Source of the DNA: Pseudomonadota bacterium
GTDB lineage: Bacteria > Pseudomonadota > Alphaproteobacteria > Sphingomonadales > Sphingomonadaceae
Assembly (NCBI GenBank): GCA_023457895.1
Contig: JAEXAY010000031.1
Coordinates: 113,628-177,627, forward strand
DNA: 64,000 nt
Reading direction: 5' to 3'
Shown here: piece by piece, positions 9,654 through 17,205 of the stretch
Position numbering within the stretch: the first letter of the stretch is position 1
Layout: each line of letters starts with the position of its first letter
The notes under the pieces: generated by a model
Told to the model about the DNA's origin: nothing
Seen by the model: only the letters and a program-made list of their open reading frames with translations
Database searches by the model: none
Translations under genes and position numbers: made by a program

Positions 9654-10108
9654 CGCTTGCCTGCAAAAAAGGAGCGCAGCAACGCGCCGGCCTCGGCCGA
9701 GGCGATACCTTCAAAAACCTCCGGACGATGATGGCAGGTAGAGTGGCTGAACACCCGCGCGCCATGATCGATTCCCCCTCCCTTGGGATCAGCCGCGCCA
9801 TAATAAAGCCGGGCAATGCGCGCATGGGCGATTGCGCCCGCGCACATGGGGCAGGGCTCCAGCGTTACCCAGAGGTCACAGCCGGTCAGCCGGTCGTTGC
9901 CGATAGCGGCCGCAGCCGCCCGGATCGCGACGATCTCGGCATGGGCGGTGGGGTCGGCATCGCGCCGTGTACGGTTATTGCCCTCTCCGATGATCGTTCC
10001 TTCGCGCACCACGACCGCGCCGATCGGCACTTCGTTCGCCACCGCCGCTTCGCGCGCGAGTTCGAGTGCGCGGACCATGAAGGGGGAAAGGGGGAAGGGC
10101 ATGGACAT
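9650..10108 (-). CDS. tadA: tRNA-specific adenosine deaminase
   Basis: TadA converts the wobble adenosine of tRNA-Arg(ACG) to inosine. The zinc site and proton shuttle are intact: HAEIVAIRAA, with His and the catalytic Glu, and PCPMCAGAI, with the two zinc cysteines. The start is placed at 10108 (MSMPFPLSPFM), with 10102 equally possible; an upstream ATG at 10183 would overlap the kinase gene and add an atypical Pro/Arg-rich N-terminus. Length of 152 residues fits the family. The gene is convergent with the YkvA-like gene, the two stop codons overlapping. Confidence 0.93.
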   Translation of the reverse strand: MSMPFPLSPFMVRALELAREAAVANEVPIGAVVVREGTIIGEGNNRTRRDADPTAHAEIVAIRAAAAAIGNDRLTGCDLWVTLEPCPMCAGAIAHARIARLYYGAADPKGGGIDHGARVFSHSTCHHRPEVFEGIASAEAGALLRSFFAGKR

Positions 10109-10166
10109 CGGGTTTGTGGTTAGCGCAGCCGTCCGGCGGCGCCAAGGGGAGGCCGGAATGCCGGGC

Positions 10167-11708
10167 TCAGGCCGGCCAGCCAATCCGGGTAGTGAACTGC
10201 CCCGGCGCTGTAATGCGCTCGAATTTACCCTTCAGCTGCCGTTCGATGAGGTTGCGTACCAGCTTGGTACCAAACCCTTCCTGATCGGCTGCCGGTGTTC
10301 CGTTAAGCCCGTTTTCCGACCAGTCGAGTTCGACACCATCTCCATTCCGGCACCAGTTGATCGCAATGCTGCCGCCATTTTTGAAAGCGCCATATTTGAC
10401 CGCGTTGGTGACGAGTTCATGGAAAGTGAGTGCGAGCGGTTGCGACTGGCGTTCGCTCACCTCGACTTCGGGGCCGGAGATCGTGACATGTTTGCTGAAA
10501 CCGGCGCGGTCGATTTCCTCGCGGATCATGGTTTCAAGGTCACCGGTATTGCCTTCGCCGAGCAACTGACTCTGCGCGGCGGCGAGCGACGCCACGCGCC
10601 CTTCAAGGATTTTCTTGAACGTTTCCATGTCGTCGGTTTCGCGCGCGGTGAGATTGATGATCGAATTGACTCGCGCAATGCTGTTTTTCTGGCGATGCGC
10701 AAGTTCCTGCAACATCAACTGCTGCTCATGGGCGCGCTGGGTGCGTTCATTGGCGAGCGCACGGGCAATTTCGGCCCGGCGCGCCTGCATCCAGATGAGG
10801 AAAGCGACCAGGCCTGCCAGCATGGTTCCAGCGAGCCAGGTCAATGGCATGGTGCGGACTGCCCAGGGCTCTTTGGAAAAGTCCACCTCGAGCGTCCAGG
10901 TGCGATCGGCCACCTTGATCGGGAAGCGTTCCGCATACTTGCCGATTTCACCGCTCTTGAAGATGTCCTGGCCCCGGCTATTTGGTCCCGCGATCAGATG
11001 CACGTTGATCCCCGATTCCAGTTCAGGGTCGATAGTCGCCTTCATCAGGTCGTGGATCCGGAACGGCGCATAAACGAAACCGACCAGATGGTTGGGATCA
11101 TTGCGCGCATAATTCGGCCGGTAGACAAGGAAGCCGGGTTGCTTAGGGCCATCAATTTCCTGCACCAGCTCGACAATATCGGATGCGGCCGAGCAATCGC
11201 AGGCAATCGCCTTTTCCATCGCGGCGCGGCGGGCGGGTTCGCTGTACATGTCATAGCCGAGCGCGGCCATGTTGCGGTCGTCACCGGGTTCTAGGAGGAC
11301 GATCGGGTAACGCACGGCACTGTTGCTGGCCGGCCAGATCGCGCGGTCGATACCATAGAACTGCTTGATCTTGGCGCGCGCGGTACCATCGTCGCGCATG
11401 GCGAGGCCGATACCCTGCATGCCCGGCGCGGAGGCAGCCGGATCGATTGCGGAAAGGAAACGCTGGAACGACGCCCGATCGGTGACGTCTTCGGCGCGGA
11501 ACAGGCCAGCGGTTGCATCGAGCAGCCTGATCTGGTTGCGGACGCGCCCTTCAATGCGTGACGCCGCGCGTTCGGCGCGCTCGTGCTGCACCGCATCACC
11601 AGCGCGATTCACGGCATAGGCCGCCAGCGCCGTCAGCGCGAGCACCAGCAACGCCCCAAGCAGGGGCATCAGCCAGCTATGCCGTTTTTTCGCTACCAGT
11701 TCGTCCAT
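10167..11708 (-). CDS. CHASE-domain sensor histidine kinase of the HisKA_2/HWE type
   Basis: The 513-residue protein has an N-terminal transmembrane helix (PLLGALLVLALTALAAYAV), a periplasmic CHASE-like domain of about 250 residues, and a second helix (LAGTMLAGLVAFLIWM). The cytoplasmic part carries LAHRQKNSIARVNSI, the phosphoacceptor box of the HisKA_2 group, and an ATPase domain with HELVTNAVKYGAF and a short G-box. In alphaproteobacteria this kinase class often acts in the general stress response or in light and nutrient sensing. No response regulator is adjacent, so the pathway is unknown. Confidence 0.88.
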   Translation of the reverse strand: MDELVAKKRHSWLMPLLGALLVLALTALAAYAVNRAGDAVQHERAERAASRIEGRVRNQIRLLDATAGLFRAEDVTDRASFQRFLSAIDPAASAPGMQGIGLAMRDDGTARAKIKQFYGIDRAIWPASNSAVRYPIVLLEPGDDRNMAALGYDMYSEPARRAAMEKAIACDCSAASDIVELVQEIDGPKQPGFLVYRPNYARNDPNHLVGFVYAPFRIHDLMKATIDPELESGINVHLIAGPNSRGQDIFKSGEIGKYAERFPIKVADRTWTLEVDFSKEPWAVRTMPLTWLAGTMLAGLVAFLIWMQARRAEIARALANERTQRAHEQQLMLQELAHRQKNSIARVNSIINLTARETDDMETFKKILEGRVASLAAAQSQLLGEGNTGDLETMIREEIDRAGFSKHVTISGPEVEVSERQSQPLALTFHELVTNAVKYGAFKNGGSIAINWCRNGDGVELDWSENGLNGTPAADQEGFGTKLVRNLIERQLKGKFERITAPGQFTTRIGWPA

Positions 11709-11825
11709 GAAACGCGGCCCGACCCCTTGTTATGCTTTCGGCCGTCCGGCACCCTAGCACATAAGGGTCAAACGGCAAGCGCCAGCCATGTAATCCAGGT
11801 TAGTTTATCAGGGCTGAACGGGCGG

Positions 11826-12437
11826 TCAGTCTTTTGATCCGGCAGGGGTTTTCCAGGTTACGACGCGATAGAGGTAAAGCGCGACCACGCCTGCGAGTAT
11901 AAGTTTGGACACCGGATCGACGATGCTCTCGACCTTCTGATACTGAGCGCCAAGCAGATAGCCCGCAATAGCAAGGATGCTGCACCAGAGGATCGATCCC
12001 AGCGCCGACCAGGCCAGGAAGGGCAGACGGGGCATTTCAGCAAACCCCGCGGGCACCGAGATCAACGTGCGGACGCCTGGCACCATGCGTCCCAGAAAAA
12101 CGGCGCTGTTGCCGTGACGGTGGAACCAGTCGTCAGTCTTGTCGAAATCGTCCGGGTGCAGGGCAAACCAGCGTCCGCGCCGCGCCGCCCATGCCTTGAG
12201 CCGCGCCTTGCCGAGCTTGCGGCCTAGTTCATACCACATCCATGCACCGAGAAGCGATCCGAGCATGCCGGCCACGATCACCGGAACCAGATCAAGGCGG
12301 CCGCGATGTGCGACAAACCCCCCGAGCGGCATGATCAACTCGGACGGGATCGGCGGAAACAGGTTTTCCAGAAACATGAGGAAGGTGATCCCGGCATAGC
12401 CGAACACCGAAACCTGGTGAGTGATCCATTGAAACAT
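11826..12437 (-). CDS. DedA family membrane protein
   Basis: The 203-residue protein shows the DedA/SNARE-associated fold: FLENLFPPIPSELIMPLGGF near the N-terminus, GRFLGRMVPGVRT-like sequence in the middle (here AVFLGRMVPGVRTLISVPAG), and several hydrophobic segments. DedA proteins help recycle or flip undecaprenyl phosphate and phospholipids across the inner membrane, inferred for this group from family studies. It stands alone between the histidine kinase and rpmB, transcribed away from rpmB. The 117-base gap to the kinase gene shows nothing clear. Confidence 0.88.
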   Translation of the reverse strand: MFQWITHQVSVFGYAGITFLMFLENLFPPIPSELIMPLGGFVAHRGRLDLVPVIVAGMLGSLLGAWMWYELGRKLGKARLKAWAARRGRWFALHPDDFDKTDDWFHRHGNSAVFLGRMVPGVRTLISVPAGFAEMPRLPFLAWSALGSILWCSILAIAGYLLGAQYQKVESIVDPVSKLILAGVVALYLYRVVTWKTPAGSKD

Positions 12438-12628
12438 GCAGGCCTCTACCTTCTCGCGCGGCTTCCGTTCCCGCCGGTTCCGTTGCCCCGGTTGCAGTCA
12501 GGCGCGCGGGTCTAGCAGTTCGCCGCGAAGCCCGAAAGACCAGCGTGCACCCCTTGACGAATCTGTGTCCTGTCTGTAGGGGCACGGGCTTTCCGGACAA
12601 TCCGAATAGATTTACAGAGGTTTTTATC

Positions 12629-12916
12629 ATGTCGCGCATTTGCGAACTGACCGGTAAGGGTCGCATGGTGGGTCACAATGTTTCCCACGCCAACAACAAG
12701 ACGAAGCGCACCTTCCTGCCCAACCTGCAGAATGTGACACTGATTTCGGAAACGCTGGAAAAGGGCGTGAAGCTGCGCGTTTCGACGCATGGCCTGCGGT
12801 CGGTCGAGCATAATGGCGGCCTCGACAACTGGCTCCTCAAGACCAATGACAGCAAGCTGTCGGCGCGTGCGCTGAAGGTCAAGAAGGAAGTCGCCAAGAA
12901 GAAGGCCGCTGCCTGA
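12629..12916 (+). CDS. rpmB: 50S ribosomal protein L28
   Basis: The 95-residue product starts MSRICELTGKGRMVGHNVSH, the standard L28 N-terminus, and continues with NNKTKRTFLPNLQ and a lysine-rich tail. An open frame extends 84 bases upstream, but the ATG at 12629 is supported by the AGAGG ribosome site at 12616-12620 and by family length. It belongs to the large ribosomal subunit. A strong intrinsic terminator follows at 12958, so it is likely a monocistronic unit. Confidence 0.97.
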   Translation: MSRICELTGKGRMVGHNVSHANNKTKRTFLPNLQNVTLISETLEKGVKLRVSTHGLRSVEHNGGLDNWLLKTNDSKLSARALKVKKEVAKKKAAA

Positions 12917-12957
12917 GACAGCACAACTGATTCGACGGGCCTACCCGTATGGCAGAG

Positions 12958-12982
12958 AAGCGGCTCGTCGAGCCGCTTTTTT
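12958..12982 (+). terminator. Intrinsic terminator of rpmB
   Basis: AAGCGGCT (12958-12965) pairs with AGCCGCTT (12971-12978) around a five-base loop, followed directly by a run of T. It lies 41 bases after the rpmB stop. Confidence 0.9.
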
Positions 12983-13042
12983 GTTATCAAATTTTAAAGG
13001 CTGCCAGCCTATCTCTGCTGCAGAGGTCAGGGAGGGCTCGCG

Positions 13043-13585
13043 ATGACAATGGTCAGCAGAACATTTTGTTTAATCATCATTTTAGCAGTGATGAGCAGTT
13101 GTTCTCAAAGCCCACCGCCCGCTCCAACTTACGCAGCCCCAGAGCCTATGCAGGCCAAAATTGCCTTAAGTAATGCGATGACGCGCGGCTTCCGATCGGG
13201 CCCTTCAGCTGAAGAGACGATGCCGAAAGAGGGCCTTAACGGGTGGAATTTTTACGCGACCGCTGCAGCACAAAGTCGCGAATCTACGAATGACATGATT
13301 GAATCAAAAATTTCCAACTTGAAAGAACCGACAATACTAAATTGTGAATGGCAGTACGTGAATACCGAGCAGTTCGACCGCCGGCGCGCGCCGCCGGAAA
13401 ATCGTGCGCCAGAAACGGCATATCTTTGTACTTTTGTTGAACGCTACAAGGCATCATGGGGAACGTCGGCGGGATTGGGGAAAGGCTATTTCTATCGCGA
13501 CGGGGACACATGGGTCTACGATGGGGAGGAGGTGCACGGTTACAAGGAAGAGCAAAAGCTTTTGTCCGAACTGAAAAATAACTGA
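13043..13585 (+). CDS. Hypothetical lipoprotein
   Basis: I do not recognise this 180-residue protein. The N-terminus MTMVSRTFCLIIILAVMSSC is a lipoprotein signal with a plausible lipobox (VMSSC), followed by a Pro/Ala-rich linker (SPPPAPTYAAPEP). The mature part has two further cysteines (LNCEW and AYLCTF) that could form a disulfide, and it ends with a charged helix. This suggests a small outer- or inner-membrane-anchored periplasmic protein. Codon use is less GC-biased than in its neighbours, which may point to more recent acquisition. It is convergent with the phytase-like gene. Confidence 0.7.
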   Translation: MTMVSRTFCLIIILAVMSSCSQSPPPAPTYAAPEPMQAKIALSNAMTRGFRSGPSAEETMPKEGLNGWNFYATAAAQSRESTNDMIESKISNLKEPTILNCEWQYVNTEQFDRRRAPPENRAPETAYLCTFVERYKASWGTSAGLGKGYFYRDGDTWVYDGEEVHGYKEEQKLLSELKNN

Positions 13586-13593
13586 ACATGATT

Positions 13594-14631
13594 TTATCGG
13601 GCAAAACCCGGAGCAGGAGCCGCCAGCAATTCCGGATGGATACGATATTTGACCAGCAGGCTGCGCTGGAACCCCATTTGATTGTCGTCGGAGACCAGCC
13701 ACAGCATCCAGTCCCGCCCTTCGCGCTCAATCGTCATGGCTTCGAAATTTTCAGTGATGTGCGGCGGAGCAAGCCGGGTCACGGTTCTTGAACGCAGCAC
13801 ATCATCCTTACCAAGCCCTTCGAGGTCGGCGATGGCGATGGTCGAGACAAAGCCTTCGCGAAAAGACAGCTGGCGGTGGAGGATGAGGATGCGCCGATCG
13901 GGAAGTTCTACCGCATCGGTCGGCTTGCCCTTGCCTTGCGGATCATAGAAAAAGGGGATGGCGGCGTCGGGGGTCTGGGTAGGATCACCGAGGAAAAGGA
14001 TCGCTGCCAGCCCGCGCGGGTCTTCATCCTGACCCTCGGAAAGGACGAGGAAGCGCCCGTCGGCGAGCCGCGTCATCGCCTCCGGGCCGCTATTTTTTGG
14101 CCAGTCACGCATCAGCGGCGGATAGGCTTCGCCCGCGACGACCGAAAAGGCGGTGCGGTATTTCCAGATCGCGTTGACATGTTCGAAGGCAACCCAGAAA
14201 GTTTCGCCATCGGGTGAGGCGGTAAGTGCCTCCAAGTCGCGGTTAAACTTGTTTTTGGGATCGCCCGGGCCATCCTTGACGGGGGCGATGAACGGCCGGG
14301 TGATCGCCCCATCCGGTGCAAGCGTGAAACCGGTGAGGGTGCCAGTGTCGGCCGCCAGCAGGAACCGGCGCGGGCCGATCAGCGCCATGCCGGAAAATCC
14401 GCCAAAGCCCGTATAGCTGCTGTCGAGAATCCAGCCCTCGCGATATTCGAGCGCGCCGATACGGCGCTCATCCCCGGCACCGGGCGGATAGACAATCGGC
14501 GTCGCGGTCAGCAACTGGCGGTGATCGGCAGGCGGCGGCACAACCTCGAACCAAGGCGCGGGACCAAGCAGCACGAACACGCTGAGCGCTGCGGCAAGGC
14601 GCCGCCAGGACGGTTTGCGGGGGACGGTCAT
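13594..14631 (-). CDS. Esterase-like activity of phytase family protein
   Basis: The 345-residue protein begins with an export signal (LAAALSVFVLLGPAPW). It contains repeated beta-propeller-like blades with DTGTLTGF, NFEAMTIE and FNRDLEALT, characteristic of the phytase-like/esterase-like domain of alphaproteobacteria. The acidic clusters that bind calcium in beta-propeller phytases are partly present (SEGQDEDPRG). A periplasmic or secreted hydrolase is inferred; the substrate is not known. It stands between the lipoprotein gene and the glycine-zipper gene and is divergent from the latter. Confidence 0.8.
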   Translation of the reverse strand: MTVPRKPSWRRLAAALSVFVLLGPAPWFEVVPPPADHRQLLTATPIVYPPGAGDERRIGALEYREGWILDSSYTGFGGFSGMALIGPRRFLLAADTGTLTGFTLAPDGAITRPFIAPVKDGPGDPKNKFNRDLEALTASPDGETFWVAFEHVNAIWKYRTAFSVVAGEAYPPLMRDWPKNSGPEAMTRLADGRFLVLSEGQDEDPRGLAAILFLGDPTQTPDAAIPFFYDPQGKGKPTDAVELPDRRILILHRQLSFREGFVSTIAIADLEGLGKDDVLRSRTVTRLAPPHITENFEAMTIEREGRDWMLWLVSDDNQMGFQRSLLVKYRIHPELLAAPAPGFAR

Positions 14632-14786
14632 CGGCTTTTAAGCCTCTAACCCGTACCTGAACGCCAGCCAACAAAGATGTTCAGTATTGGCTCACGCGAA
14701 TCGGCCCACAAACATCAACAGGACAACATTGCCGGTTCGGTTCTTGGAGGGACGCAAGCGGCACGCTAAAGCAAAGGAGAAAAACC

Positions 14787-15140
14787 GTGTTCAAAACCAC
14801 CATGCTGAAGGCCGGAGCCCTCGCCATCGTTGCCTCGAGCTTCGCCGTCGCGGTCCCCGCAGACGCGCATCGCAGCAAATATCGCCATAGTCATGCCAGC
14901 CGCTATTATGACAATGGTTACAACAACCCCTATCGCGGGCAGCGTTACCGTTCGAGCTATTACCAGCAGTGCGACAAGGGTCGTGGCGGCGCCGCGATCG
15001 GCGCGGTTGCGGGCGGACTTGCCGGACATCAGATTGCCGGTCGCGGCGATCGCACCATTGGCACGATTATCGGTGCTGGTGTCGGTGCGCTTGCCGGCCA
15101 CGCCATCGACAAGGCGGACGATCCCTGCCGCCGCCGTTAA
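14787..15140 (+). CDS. Glycine-zipper 2TM-domain envelope protein
   Basis: The 117-residue protein has a signal peptide (GALAIVASSFAVAVPADAH), a Tyr/Arg/His-rich linker and a double glycine zipper (GAAIGAVAGGLAGHQIAG and GTIIGAGVGALAGHAID). This is the arrangement of the 2TM/SlyB-like envelope family. Such proteins sit in the outer membrane or periplasm and affect envelope integrity; the exact role here is unknown. Two cysteines flank the zipper. AAAGGAG precedes the start by about 9 bases. A strong terminator follows. Confidence 0.85.
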   Translation: MFKTTMLKAGALAIVASSFAVAVPADAHRSKYRHSHASRYYDNGYNNPYRGQRYRSSYYQQCDKGRGGAAIGAVAGGLAGHQIAGRGDRTIGTIIGAGVGALAGHAIDKADDPCRRR

Positions 15141-15168
15141 TGGGCAAATCAGCCTGCTAGGCTCCCAG

Positions 15169-15199
15169 ACCGGCCCCCTTTTTGGGGGGCCGGTTTTTT
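15169..15199 (+). terminator. Intrinsic terminator after the glycine-zipper gene
   Basis: ACCGGCCCCC (15169-15178) pairs with GGGGGCCGGT ending at 15194 around a short T-rich loop, followed by TTTTT. The stem is ten GC-rich pairs, 29 bases after the stop. Confidence 0.92.
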
Positions 15200-15351
15200 G
15201 TTGGCATCACACATTCTTCCTCCTCCGCCTTGCGAACCGGCGAGAAGTTGACCGTGCACTTGCGCGCGCCGCCACTTCGCACTAGGCTTGGGTCCAAGTA
15301 CCGGCGGGATTTTTCCGTTTTCCGGAGAATATAAGAAGTGTTTTACAGGCT

Positions 15352-16479
15352 ATGGTGAGCGGTTTTCCACCATCGCCACGGCATTCCGGCGCTGCCGGAG
15401 GTTTGGCGAAAGCGTCCGGCGGAGCATCCGGAGCGCATTACAAAGCCCCGTCACCCGGCGGGCCTTCCCGTTCATTTGAAGCGGCCACCCGTTTCCCTCA
15501 TCGTGCGAGCTATGCTGCGCTCGATCTCGGCACCAATAATTGCCGTCTGCTTGTTGCCAAGCCTTCAGGCGACAGTTTCATCGTCGTCGATGCCTTTTCA
15601 CGTATTGTCCGCCTCGGCGAAGGGCTGGCTGCAACGGGCCGCATCAGCGACGCGGCGATGGACCGCGCCATTGCTGCGCTGTCGATCTGTGCCGACAAGT
15701 TGCGGCGCCGCCATGTCACGCTGGCGCGATCGGTTGCAACCGAAGCCTGCCGCAGTGCGGCCAATGGCAGGGAGTTCATCAACCGCGTCTATCGCGAAAC
15801 CGGCATCGCGCTCGATGTCATCAGTGCACAGGAAGAGGCACGCCTCGCCGTGCTCGGCTGCCATATCCTGCTTGAGCCGGGTGACGGACCGGCGCTGATT
15901 TTTGACATTGGGGGCGGCTCGACCGAACTGGTACTCGTTGATGCGAGTGGCGACGCACCGCAGATTCTCGACTGGCAATCGGTGCCGTGGGGGGTGGTTT
16001 CACTGACCGAGGTGGAGCAGTTCGACCATTCAAATGCCAGCCAGCGCACCGCCGCCTATGCCAATATGCGCGGGCGGGTGAGCGAGGCGTTCCGGGCCTT
16101 TGCCGAGCGTGTCGGCCGCCCGGCTGAAGGCACCGCGCGCCTTCTTGGCACCAGCGGTACGGTGACGACGCTGGCGAGCCTCCACCTCGAACTTCCCGCC
16201 TATGATCGCAGCGCGATCGACGGGCTGATCGTTCCCGCTACCTCGATGCGTGATATCAGCGCGCGGCTTTCCGGCCTTTCGCTCGAAGACCGGGTGGCGC
16301 TCCCCTGCATCGGGCGCGAGCGCGCTGACCTGGTCGTTGCGGGCTGCGCTATCCTGGAATCGATCCTCGATATCTGGCCGGCCGAACGGCTTGGTGTCGC
16401 CGATCGCGGCATCCGCGAAGGGATATTGCGCTCGTTGATGGCGCGGGAATTACGCGACCGGCGGGCGCAGCGCCGGTGA
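15352..16479 (+). CDS. Ppx/GppA family phosphatase
   Basis: The protein (375 residues from the first ATG) has the Ppx/GppA signature YAALDLGTNNCRLLVA near residue 55 and DIGGGSTELVLVD near residue 185, both phosphate-binding loops of the ASKHA fold. The family hydrolyses exopolyphosphate and/or pppGpp. The first roughly 45 residues are low-complexity (Gly/Ser/Pro) and unlike the family, so the true start may be further in. The stop overlaps the start of rlmE (GTGA). This Ppx-rlmE pairing is common in alphaproteobacteria. Confidence 0.9.
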   Translation: MVSGFPPSPRHSGAAGGLAKASGGASGAHYKAPSPGGPSRSFEAATRFPHRASYAALDLGTNNCRLLVAKPSGDSFIVVDAFSRIVRLGEGLAATGRISDAAMDRAIAALSICADKLRRRHVTLARSVATEACRSAANGREFINRVYRETGIALDVISAQEEARLAVLGCHILLEPGDGPALIFDIGGGSTELVLVDASGDAPQILDWQSVPWGVVSLTEVEQFDHSNASQRTAAYANMRGRVSEAFRAFAERVGRPAEGTARLLGTSGTVTTLASLHLELPAYDRSAIDGLIVPATSMRDISARLSGLSLEDRVALPCIGRERADLVVAGCAILESILDIWPAERLGVADRGIREGILRSLMARELRDRRAQRR

Positions 16480-17204
16480 GTATGGGGGGCAGGAAAGGCG
16501 GCGGGGGGCCGGGTACCCGCAACACCGGAGGCGGCGCCGCGCGCGGCGGTGGCCTCAGGCAGAAGGTCAAGACTGCCAAGGGGCGCAAGGTTTCCTCGAC
16601 GCGCTGGCTCGAACGCCAGCTGAACGACCCTTATGTCAAGCGCGCCAAGGCGGAAGGCTATCGCAGCCGTGCTGCCTACAAGCTGATCGAGCTGGACGAG
16701 AAATTCCCGTTGCTGAGGAGGGCGAAGGCGGTGGTGGACCTCGGCGTTGCGCCGGGCGGCTGGACGCAGGTGATGCGCCGCGTCAATCCGCGCGCGGCGA
16801 TCGTCGGCATCGATCTGCTCCCCACCGATCCGATCGACGGCGCGATCCTGCTCGAAATGGACTTCATGGACGATGCGGCGCCGGAGCGGCTGATCGCCGA
16901 ACTGGGGCGGGCGCCCGATCTCATCATCTCGGACATGGCGGCCAATACGGTCGGCCACCCGCAGACCGATCATCTGCGCACCATGGGACTGGTCGAGGCG
17001 GCGGCCCATTTCGCCGTCGACGTACTCGAACCCGGCGGCCATTTCATCGCCAAGGTGTTCGCCGGCGGCACCGACCGCGAGTTGCTCACGCTGCTCAAGC
17101 AGAATTTCAAGAGTGTCAAGCACGCCAAGCCCCCCGCCAGCCGCAAGGGCTCGCCCGAATGGTATGTGATTGCGCAGGGGTTCAAGGGGCGGGGTGGCGC
17201 CTAG
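16476..17204 (+). CDS. rlmE: 23S rRNA (uridine-2552-2'-O)-methyltransferase
   Basis: RlmE/FtsJ methylates U2552 of the 23S rRNA A-loop late in 50S assembly. The protein shows SRAAYKLIELDEKF (catalytic Lys region), VVDLGVAPGGWTQV (SAM loop), IISDMAANTVG (catalytic Asp) and HFIAKVFAGG (second catalytic Lys). The N-terminus carries a Gly/Arg-rich extension before the methyltransferase domain. The start is GTG 16476 or, just as well, the in-frame ATG 16482; both allow coupling to the upstream phosphatase gene. Confidence 0.95.
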   Translation: MSMGGRKGGGGPGTRNTGGGAARGGGLRQKVKTAKGRKVSSTRWLERQLNDPYVKRAKAEGYRSRAAYKLIELDEKFPLLRRAKAVVDLGVAPGGWTQVMRRVNPRAAIVGIDLLPTDPIDGAILLEMDFMDDAAPERLIAELGRAPDLIISDMAANTVGHPQTDHLRTMGLVEAAAHFAVDVLEPGGHFIAKVFAGGTDRELLTLLKQNFKSVKHAKPPASRKGSPEWYVIAQGFKGRGGA

Positions 17205-17205
17205 C

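Noticed and set aside
9816..11294. Plus-strand open frame opposite tadA and the histidine kinase
   Set aside because: It is antisense to two intact, motif-supported genes.
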